Part shown: positions 29,401 through 39,600 of the stretch, piece by piece
Layout: each line of letters begins with the position of its first letter
Position numbering within the stretch: position 1 is the stretch's first letter
Source of the DNA: Datnioides undecimradiatus
Lineage: Eukaryota; Chordata; Actinopteri; Lobotiformes; Datnioididae
Reading direction: 5' to 3'
NCBI GenBank assembly: GCA_008933995.1
Contig: WARS01000034.1
Location: forward strand, 4,380,707 to 4,444,706
Length of the DNA: 64,000 nt
Notes under the pieces: model-generated
Databases searched by the model: none
What the model saw: only the letters and a program-made list of their open reading frames with translations
Told to the model about the DNA's origin: nothing
Program-made: the position numbers and the translations under genes

Positions 29401-30539
29401 AGAGAATATCTTGTTCTTTGACACCCAGGCGTTGTGGAGATGGTCACTTCATTGGAAACATGTGTCAAAGATGCTATCTAATGTAGCGAGTTGTCATCAA
29501 TGTGCTGTGATCCAGAATCCGGCCTGCACTCATTCATATCACAGGGAAAATCAGATGGACTATCTACATAATGATCATATTTTCACTAGTGTTTCTCAGA
29601 ATAACAGATGACAAAATGTTCTTTGGCTCCAATCGGCCGCACCTTGACGTAGCCAGGATGTTCTAGGAAACCAGAGCTGTCCGGTCCAACAGCATCCAAG
29701 ACAAAACCAAAACAAGAGGGAACAAGAGAATAACATGTGAGGCTTTAGTGGACAGGAAATAGAATGTACTCGGATTTCTGTCAATACGTTGTACCCACAG
29801 CCTGCAGTGGAAGTAACTAAAACTTAAGTTTAGGAAAAATTTATAAAGTTGATGTGATGGAACATCTTCAGCTGTTAGGATACGCCTCAAAAACTGCAGG
29901 AGTACCGTGAAATAGTGAAAGGAGGTCTTGGAGACCCCTCAAAACTCAGATGAAGGGTGCTGGAAAACATGAAATACCAGTGCTCCACACAGTCTTTATC
30001 CATTAAACTGTTAGTTCCACATGTGTTTGTCTGGGCACTTTTCATGCAATGCACTTCTTCGTCTCTGCTGCATTTTCTGCAGCTTTGCAAGTCAGAGTAT
30101 CAAGGGGCTCCTCGTACAAACCCCCAGTGGAGCAGCGTGGCCCTCAGAGCCCCCTGACCAAAGTGCTTAACCTCTATTAAGTCTCTCGGAATCCAAGTGT
30201 ATGGACTCGTCTTTGCTAGCGAGGGCTGCCAAGTTAGCAACGAGCACAGCAATGAAATAATCAAATAAGGTTAGAATGGAAGCGATGGCCTGTAATGATA
30301 TAATTACCTTGCAGGTACCCCACAACGTTTGTCATGTGCACAACAGTGGAGATATGCGGGGGTTACTAGTCACTGAAAATTAATCAAATTGTTATTTTTG
30401 TGGACTTTGCAGCTTCCGCCCCGTTAATTCATCAGCTCGCCTTCAAAGTCAGAGTCCCGCAGAGTTTCCTCCGTGTCTCTAATTCTCTGCAGGGATGAAA
30501 AACAGGAGTCTTTCTATTTGCTGTCAGTGGTGGTGGATT

Positions 30540-30541
<2 letters not shown>

Positions 30542-30584
<43 letters not shown>
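30542..30584. repeat. (TG)n microsatellite followed by a G-run
   Basis: TG units pass into a CG/TG stretch and then a run of G at 30,586-30,596. Confidence 0.95.
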
Positions 30585-33000
30585 AGGGGGGGGGGGCTTA
30601 TTATTTGATGTTTTGAGTTAATCCAGTGCTGCATTCCTCCCCGGGGCAACCTCAGCCCAGAGTGTGAAGGTCTGGGTGCCTCACCCACATTAGGTGGTTT
30701 AATCACGGTACAGCTGACTTTCTGGCTGCAGGCTTTCACTTTCAAACCTTCTTTTGCAAAATCAATCAACCCCGTGAGTGTGTACACTGTTAAATATCAT
30801 CCTGTATATTATATTTTAAGATCTAATGTACAATGCAACATCCTCATAGCAGCATTTAAGTTAGTCTCCTGGCTGTCACATGGACAAATCAGGACATTGA
30901 ACACTGTTAACATTGTGCGGTTTACACAGAAAAACACTGTTTGTGTCACTCAAGGGTAGATAGTACATGTAAAGCAGATTGAGAGCTCTGTTAGTCCAAC
31001 ATCCCCATTTAGAAAAATCCCATAATATGATCATTTAGCCCCTTGACTTCAGGCTCAGTGAGCACCAGGAATCCGGGTTTGTTTAGCTTCCCCCAGATTT
31101 GCCTGAGAGCCTGGTTCATCACAGGCAAAGGCTGGACGGGCGAGGGAGAGCCAAGGTTGTACTCACTTTTCTGTAAACTGATCCGGACCAACAGTCTTAA
31201 TTAATCCATCTCATTAAGAGGCTACATCGAAGGCTCAGTGAGAAGCCATATCCACATAAACAGGGGTAAGTTCAGCATCAGGACATGGGTAGTAATGGTT
31301 TATCATTCATTTTCCATACTTTTAAGCGAATGATATGTGTCTCAGTGATGTGTGGTCTTGACAACATTGCATCTTAGAAACAAATGAAGGCTGATTTCAA
31401 TGACATTCCAGGAAGTAAGGTCTTCAGATCCAACTCCATAGCGTCAGTTAAAGTAGAAACGTCAAAGTCAAACTTATTTAGTACTCAACACAAGCTCCGT
31501 TTGTAGATTTCCTGAAGAGAAATCAACTTATTGCATTGAAAAGTAAACTGAATTTGCTCTGTTTGCAGCCAGTTGGCTTCTGGAGTAAGATACTAATGAA
31601 ACTACTGTCTGGATCCTTTAGGGGGGTTGAAATGGCCGAACTGAGCAGGCAGACAGGAGCCGGATTGTCAGACTGTTTTCACAGAGCGGATTCTTGGTGC
31701 GCATATTTTGTTTGGTTTAGTCTCGGAAGTTGGCTCGAGCCTGACATGACGATCTGTCCCGTAGGTTTTGTTTGAGACGCGGCTTCTTAGCGAGTGAGCT
31801 TTAGTGTTGGCAGGGTGACTCCTTTGTCCTTCGACTTCCAGACTAAGCTGAGCTAACTGAGTAAAACGCGCGGTCCCACAGACACATTCTAACTGTATGC
31901 AATGGATAAAACTGTCCATCGAGCATTGTTCCAATTATCAAGGCTCAGATTGTTGACCAGCGTAAAGACGGCTAAGTTACACCACAACACTTCGACCTAT
32001 TTGTTGAAACAGAGGCTGAGGAAACCTGCAGCCCCCCCCCCAGGATAGCGCTCGTATATAAGGTGCATGGTTTGTTAATGTGATATTTTGTGGTGACCCT
32101 CGCTGAGGTCTAGCTTGGTATGCGTAGTTTGAACACGTCATTGGAAATCAACAGGAGAAGAATTTGAGATCAGATGTAAACAAATGAGCTGAGATTAGGC
32201 TAAATGACTTTACCAGGAAAGCTTCAGAAACCTCTGAAAGCACTGACACATCGCGGGTGGGTTTTAAAGACTCGTGTAGGGAATCGCCCCCGAAAACATT
32301 CCCATAAAAATCTCCAGGAAAGATTATCATCACCAAATATCTGGCCTACCACAGGCCTCGGGGGAGCCGTGTACAGTGTGGACATAAGGCCAGAGGTTGC
32401 GTTTCAATGACTCTTCTTTTACAGGGTATGTTTTTCACGCAGACTGAGGAGGGAAGGGATGAAGCCACAGGAATGTTTACCTATTTAGGACATAGGAAGT
32501 AGAGTATGGGAAGGAGTTAAGGAGTTAGAGGGCTGATGTTGACCACATCAGGAGTGGCAGGAGGACCGCTCTAATTTCATTTTCGCCCTGGAGCAGATTA
32601 AAGTGCCTGGTGTGACTGCACAAAAACATAGAATCTTCCAAATATTGAATCGCGTTCACCTTTTCTGGTCTGATAGTTGGCAGACTGTAATCAAATGAAT
32701 GGCCTTGTGTTGTCAAACATTCCCGCTGTTGAGGTGCTTTGGATCGAGAGTAGCCGTGCTGTTCTGACCCCGACCTCTGACCTCCCTCGGGGGAGGGGGT
32801 ACAAAAGAGATCTGTCAAGTGTCACATGATAATTACTTCACTCAATTCAAGTCATTAAATCCTTTGTTAAGCTGCCAAACTCTGTCTAAATCATTATTTT
32901 TTTTAATTTTGTGAATCCAAAATGAAAGATTCCAGCTTCTACTGACTTGGCATCAGCTAGCTTCTCAGTCCCACAGAAGGTGCAGGTGATGCCGATGTTG

Positions 33001-33185
33001 TTTTAAAGGAATATATTCATATTTCAGGAAATGTGCTTATTAAATTTCTTTCTGTGAGTGACACGAGGTTAAAACGAATCTCATGTCTGTGCTTTACACG
33101 AGCCAGCATGGCGTTTGCCTGTCTCAGCATTAAGGCAGGAAGCAGGGGAAGCTAGTCTGGCTTTAGAGTTCATGCAGCTAACATA
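33001..33185 (+). repeat. Teleost MITE-like dispersed repeat, partial
   Basis: It begins 'ttttaaaggaatatattc' and continues 'caggaaatgtgcttatta', 'ttctttctgtgagtgacacg', 'tctcatgtctgtgc' and 'gctagtctggcttta'. The order matches the left half of the same family found inverted at 44,371-44,700. The copy is degraded, and its right boundary is uncertain. Confidence 0.55.
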
Positions 33186-35539
33186 TCTAATGGCTCCAGC
33201 AGACTGTGAGCAATCTAACTTTAGGGTAAGCCACACTCTGTGGAGGATGTGGGTGGTCGCAGCTGAGGAAAAGAGGCCAAATCGGGATGGGAAACCTTTT
33301 GTTTTCATGTTTTACCTCCATCTAATTTGGTTTGGTGTACACACAGTCACGCGTGTTTACACCAAGACCTGTCCTCACCAATCTTATCTGGCGTCCCACG
33401 CCACTCGGTTGCCAGTTTGGCAAGGTATAGTTACAGTACATTACAAGGCAGAGAACCACAAATAAGCAGTTTTAACATTTCGGTTTAGCTAAACATATAC
33501 ATTGTTGAACTTCGGACCGAAAGAAGGGCTCAGAGCTGATATCGTAATCAAAGCTGAATTACTGCTCCCTTTAACATGCTGCGTTACTGCCTCTTATTAT
33601 ACCTTGCAGTTATACAGCAGGGTACATGCATCCTGGAGGAGTTTCACAATGCCTGCCACTGTATATCAGTGCCTAGACCCACTGCCCTTGTCCTGGATTG
33701 CCAGACACCAATAAAAGCAGCCATAAAGCATGCAGAAATTGTGTACGGCCACGGCTGGTCTGAGTTACACGCCGCGGCACCACATTTACAGGGGCTACAG
33801 GTTTGTCAGGACAGAACAATGGAGACTGTATTGAGGGACCTTTAATTCTGGGATTTTATTTGGCCCCTGGGAAGCAAAGCAGCGTCTGCATTTGAGGAGA
33901 GGATACGCAGCCTGTGTATGTGCATGCGCACGGTGCGTAGGCATGCAGTTTAGGAATTTGCACGTTCTATATGATTGCAAGACTTTTTACCACTTCCTGA
34001 CTCTTGACCTTTGACTCTTTCTTTCAGGGTTGTTGTACTAATGAGGGAGAAAGTGTGACTAAAACTGTGACTAAAACTAATACAGGAACATGATTGTAGA
34101 CTCAAGCTGTACATAGAAATAGTTGGTGATACTGAAAAGATGGTGACACTGGACATCCCTGTGAGTGCCCTCCTGTAGTGTGAAACGTGCATCATGTCCA
34201 CACATGCAGAATAAAAATAATCTGATAGCAGTGTAATCAGAATTTAGAGCATCCTGGGCTTTTAGAATGTATCATTTATTTAAGAATATAACCATTGCAT
34301 CGCATCCTCCTCACTGAAACACAGCTCCGCATGTGTGCATATATCCACGAGAGCCAGAGCGCAGTGGCCTCCTCTTTTGCGTGTGATTTATACGCTCAGT
34401 AATATAACCTAATATGCCCATACAGTGGAATGCAAATGACTGAATCAAGTCCCTGCAGCTGAGCGTTAGCTGGAGTCTGGACTTTTTACTGTGGCTATAA
34501 ATGCTCAGCTGAATGAGCCCAGGCAATGACACAGCCCATTAAAAGCTGCTGAGAGTTGCTCGAGGTGGCCTAAATGGTTAAGACGCCACAGTTCACGAAA
34601 GAGAGCTGAGGGCTGGGGGTATTTGTCTCAAGTTTCCGATATCAGTTGTGTTAAAAACGTATTTTTCAAAGTTCTGGATCAGGTCACAGGTCTCATATGA
34701 TTGGCAATAACGTTTAATCGACTCACCTATAACTACTGCAAATACAGCAGGAGGGGAATGCTTATGCACGTAAAGTTGATGCACCTAATGCACTCTCGGC
34801 TGCACATGTTTGAACATATTTAAATGTAATACTCCAGAAGTGCATTCAGGCCTGACCATCCCATGATGAATTATACGTGTGGTCGTATCAGAGTGGAATG
34901 AATTTGATGTCATCTGTGATAGACATAATATAAATCAACAAGCGTATCATCAGAAAAGAATAAATGAAATGGTTGGGTTTTTTTTTTTTCTTTAATGCAG
35001 ACAAATTTTAATCTGAGTCTCTATTCTGGTGTGCAGCATCAGTTGCCATGGTGATATAACCAAGTTTACAGAGGGGCCATCTTTGTGAAATTGGGTCTTT
35101 TACCTCACTAGCCCTATAATGTCACTTCATAGTTAACTCCTTTTGTCTGTTTAAATAGGAAAAAACCCTATTACCCAAGTTTGAATCTGTGTATACCCTG
35201 CAGGGGACTGAGTGGATGTGAAACTCAGTTGCCATGTGACCGGTGTTTGATGTAGCACACTGACAAACTCAGTGAATGGATTTGTTTGGTTTTATCCCCT
35301 TGCACGTGAATATTTAATATACAAAAGTCAAAAAAATAAAATAAAAAAACAAAATAATCCAAAACCCAGAATACAAAGTAAAGAGATTAATGCTATATTT
35401 AGAATAAAGAAAATAAAAACAGTCCTTGCAAAACAATATTTATTTTATTTTGTATACCTTTATATACTGTATACCAAATGCCCTTCAAACATCTGTAATA
35501 TTATAATATTAATATGAACTCATGGGTCGTTTTGTAACC

Positions 35540-35727
35540 TGTTCTTTGCAGGTGAACATCCACGCGCCAGCACAGACCCAAACATAGTGCCGCTGTAAAT
35601 TTAGACCGAGGCGCGCGCTGCACCAGCCAGCGGCTGTACACCGAACTGTCCCTGGGCGGAACAAACCATTTGACTACCCGGACACGGGGGTGGTCGCGGT
35701 GTAGAGATCCTTCAGGAAACGCAGAGG
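35540..35727 (+). promoter_or_regulatory. CpG-rich segment, possible distal promoter or 5' non-coding exon
   Basis: This segment is clearly richer in GC and CpG than its AT-rich left flank and contains words such as 'gaggcgcgcgctgc'. It ends at a donor-like 'cagag/gtaggc' near 35,727. It lies about 0.9 kb upstream of the SLC6 start. It could be a first non-coding exon or promoter of that gene. There is no transcript evidence, so this stays a weak call. Confidence 0.3.
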
Positions 35728-36090
35728 TAGGCAACGCAATGTCGATTTCTCTGCAATTTACCCTTTGGTAGCGCACACCGGGAGAGAATTAACCCACAGC
35801 TCCGCAGCTTTTAATGTGGACATGCATTATAGAGCATATTTAGACTTAACCATGCCTGCACTGTGCATTTGGCTCAGATAGCGTAACGCTCACGAGACTG
35901 TTACATGTGTAACCTCCAACGTAGGGGCTGCCGAGCCTGTAAATAAGCCCATGTGTTTCTCCAAACGCACCAAATGTGTGTGTTTCATTAACGTGTCAGC
36001 AGAGGAGTGCGAATTCTAAAAGGCTGCTTCTGCTTGTTATAGTAGTATTGTGTCACATGGCATGGCAGCGGACAGTATGGGGGGGGGGGC

Positions 36091-36102
36091 TGACGTCACG
36101 TG
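36091..36102 (+). promoter_or_regulatory. Overlapping CRE and E-box
   Basis: A perfect palindromic CRE (TGACGTCA, 36,091-36,098) overlaps a perfect E-box (CACGTG, 36,097-36,102), just after a run of ten G. CREB/ATF factors bind the first motif and USF/MITF/TFE-type bHLH-zip factors the second. The site is about 530 bases upstream of the predicted SLC6 start. Function is inferred from motif and position only. Confidence 0.45.
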
Positions 36103-36627
36103 CCGTTCATGGCACTAAAGTGAGCGGGTTCCTCGGAAATTCAGCCGCGAACCCCTGCAACATCTGCAGCAAGTGCAGCGCTCGAATTCAAAATGGTTTT
36201 TAATAAGCCATAATAATCACCCAGTGACACCACAGGAAGTATAAAACCACAAACTGCGCAATAAGTTGAACCACAGTACACAAGCATGCATACATCAATA
36301 AAAATATGTCTATGCATGGTCGATAAAATGCCTTAAACTGGTAAGGTGTTGTTGCTAAGTAAATATTGTTGCTAAGTAAATATCTCCATTTATGTTTGAG
36401 GGAGAGCGTTTTGTGGGAGAAGGCGCCCTCAGCCAGATGCACAAGCCCAAAGTGATACATTTCGTCCTTGAGTGTGCTGCGAAGTACAGATAAAGGACAC
36501 ACACACGCACACCCCCACGCAAGTCCGTGACACACACCCACACGCACACCGCAGATAAGTGAGGCAGCAACACCAACTGTCAGAAAATACAGCCGCTTCT
36601 CTTTGTCGCTCAATCCCGGTTACCAAG

Positions 36628-36629
36628 AT
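36628..36629 (+). CDS. SLC6 exon 1, last two bases: AT of a split start codon
   Basis: The sequence reads 'taccaagAT/gtgagt'. Splicing this strong donor to the acceptor at 36,776-36,777 gives AT+G in a good start context (A at -3, G at +4), in frame with the body of the protein. The rest of exon 1 (5' UTR) lies upstream, and its beginning is not visible. Without splicing, the same ATG is followed at once by TGA. Confidence 0.55.
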
Positions 36630-39600
36630 GTGAGTGAACCTCGTGCCGTGCTTTCCTCTTCTACATTTGCTCGTTTACGGCCTTCTGGTACCTGTTTTGA
36701 CCCCCAGGATGTACCGTGCTCTTCGTTTTCTCTCCTCCCAGCCTTTTTCTCAACTTCTTGTGTTTTCCCTTCACCAGGGGTGTGTTTGTGTCCCTGCCGG
36801 AGCCCGTGCCGGCCAACAAAATGCCTCCGCAGCAAGGAGACTTGCTGCTGAACAAGCACCGCAACGGGAGCCTCCCCAACGGGAAGGGAGCGGCCAGGGA
36901 CGAAGGCCTGAACGCCAGGGGCCAGTGGGCCAGCAAGGCCGAGTTCCTCCTGGCCGTGGCGGGGCAGATCATTGGCCTGGGCAACGTCTGGAGGTTCCCT
37001 TACCTCTGCTACAAGAACGGAGGAGGTAGAGCATGTGGGGTGGCGGAGGGGGAGGGAAAGAGAGAAGGTTTTGTGAAATATTATGTAAATTATCTCTTTC
37101 GCTCAGCTCTGTTCATCCTTTTTTCATTTTCTCAAAGTGACATTTGTGTCAATCAGAGCAGGGGATGTGTATGATATAAGGACGTGCAGATGAAGGAGTG
37201 TGTGCTTTACAGATGATAGTGTGGGATCATTACTTCCTTTTACAGTTCAGATTCCACTGAAATCATTTGAAAAGTTCATTTTTGCTTGAACTGAATCAGT
37301 TGAAGTCTGCACAGTTACAGCAGCTTGTGTGTGTGTGTGCCCAGGTGTGTTCTTCGTGCCTTACCTGTTGTTCCTGGTGCTGTGCGGCATCCCGCTCTTC
37401 CTCCTGGAGACCTCGCTGGGGCAGTACATGAGCCTGGGAGGGGTCAGTGCCTGGAGGACTATCTGCCCGTTATTTGGAGGTACTCTTATCCAACGGTGTC
37501 ATCAGTGGGCTATTTTAAGCCGCAGCCCATGCTGTTAGATTGCACACTGTTGCGTGTCTGCAGCCGAGCGATTGCTGTTACCGCTGATGAATCTGCAGAT
37601 CGCTCTCTTAAGTAATCAGTCGATTCTTTTTCCATAAAATGTCAGAAGCAACGCAGATGCATCAGCGGTGTAACGCTGGCTCGGCTTGCTGCTTTAAACC
37701 AGCCTGCAGCCACTGTTTTCTTTCCCTTCTCCCTCCTAATCCCTCCTTCCTGTGACCACATCAATAGAGCACCCATATTAACGGTCTGACTGCAATCAGA
37801 GGATTTGGCGTGCCCCCGCCAGCTGCACGCGTGTGCACATCACACCGAATGCACTGCAGAAGGCAGCACGCGCCCCGCCTGCCAATAAAAACACACTGTC
37901 GCACACAGACTGTCTCGTTTTCACGCTGTCCTGCTATCACTGTTAAGCATTAACCGGCACACAAAAACACCAGCGGACGAGAGCCCGTTTTGATCCGTTT
38001 CATGCTGCGAAGTTGTTCTAGTTGCGCACATGACCCTTCAGGAATGGACAGTAAAAATATGGATGTAGGCCTATCAAGAGAGGTCTGGAAAGTAGGCCTT
38101 GACTGCAGACTCCCATCTGTTTTCCTCTGGAACACCCGTACAGGGAAGGCACCATGGAGGACTTTGATCCACCAACCTGCCCGGCTGTATTTACTTATAG
38201 GTGCAGCACGGTGACTGATAGGTGAGTAAATGATATGGATTTAAACAGCAGCAGCCCTTACAGACAGATGTCGACAGATGTAAATATAACCCAGTTTGCA
38301 CTTGTGTTATCATAGGATGCCCACGCAGCATGCCGACGAGGAAATTGTGTTTTTGCTCTTGAGGTGTCAGACATGGCCGGACCTACCTGCAGAGGCCCCT
38401 GGGGCTAAAATTAGGTTTGGGCCCCACCGTTAACCCTCCCAGTGTACAGGGTGGACAGTTCTTCCTATACTGCAATATCACTTCGCCAGAATTGAGAACT
38501 TAAAGCGTAAAACCGAGTTAATAAAGTGAATAAAGTCCGTCTTGTGCCTGTTCTGGAGCTTTTGATCGAATGACATGACCTTCATCAGCTCAGCTGTTGC
38601 ACAATTGTGGGTGTTCAGATGTTTTTCTTAGGATTTGAAGGACTTTGTGTAAATGTTGTAGTGCAAAACAGCTCTGGTGTTCGCAGATCTTGTGTTGCAG
38701 CTTGGCAAAGTCGACGTGTTTATGGAAAACCGGTGATATGAGTTAGGGATGCAGTTACTAAATGGACCTTAAGATTGTTTTCTTAAGTTCTGACGTGCAG
38801 GCGCTCTTCAAGAAGAGCCCCGGAGCAGTTTTAGTTTTGCTTGCTTGAGCTTAGCAGGCCCCTTGGCCAAAGTTCAGCCATTGAGGAGGCTCACAGAGGT
38901 TACAGGAGACCAAATGTTCCAGGTGAACTCGAATTCAAAGCTCACGTAAAGCAGACCTCGACGTTTTCATGCACAGGTGCAGCTAAGGCCAGTAGCACGC
39001 TAGCCGGACCACCTGGGAAACACATTGTAAACAGAATGCGTGTGCGCCCCGTATTGTTTTTATCACCCCCACACACACACACGCTCGGTGACAAATGCGC
39101 GTGCCAACATGTGCCGCTCTGCCCCTCGCCCATATGGCCTGCAGACGTTCACGCAGGGGCTCCCAGCATTTTGTTGACAGCTCACCGCATGAAGGCCATG
39201 TGTTCAGCACAGGGACAAACTCTGCTGCGGCGGTGAATGCGCAGTGCCCCCCTCCGCACATGTGTTTGCGCGCAGAAACAGAAACAGGAATTCCTCGCCA
39301 GCCCGTGCATTTGATACGCCATCGTCGGCTAAAGGCCTGAATTTCATTAGAGGAAGCCACAAACGACTATTTGTCTGCAGCCTACACTTTCAAACCCACT
39401 GGAGGCATCATGAGACCATCATTCACTCTTAATGAAGATATAGTAGATGTGGGCTGCAAGTCAAGTGTCTCAGTAAATGGATCCTTTCATCTGAAACAGA
39501 AGTATTTTGGATGCGATAACAGAACACGGGCGGGCGTGAATGCTTTGAAGCTCGTTTATTTGTGTTGCTGCGGCTCCCCACATGTTAGCTCACGATAGCG

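Larger units (their letters stand above)
26470..35530. other. Intergenic, no gene recognised
   Basis: No exon is recognised. The block contains TG arrays at about 27,736-27,755 and 30,542-30,584 and a MITE-like fragment at 33,001-33,185. The very AT-rich stretch at 35,310-35,500 gives only a Lys/Ile-rich open frame of no evident meaning. Confidence 0.65.

Noticed and set aside
34566-34600. tRNA-like start ('ggtggcctaaatggttaaga', resembling an A box)
   Set aside because: No matching anticodon stem, B box or acceptor pairing could be found downstream. At best it is a worn tRNA-derived SINE fragment.
1-36400. Search for let-7, miR-99a and miR-155 mature sequences (human chromosome 21 neighbours)
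   Set aside because: No matching seed-plus-body sequence was noticed. Reading by eye would miss diverged hairpins.
36716-37174. Unspliced N-terminal extension of SLC6 exon 2 through the upstream intron
   Set aside because: The segment before 36,778 is a typical pyrimidine tract with an acceptor, so its hydrophobic translation is intronic. The open frame has no ATG before 36,821.
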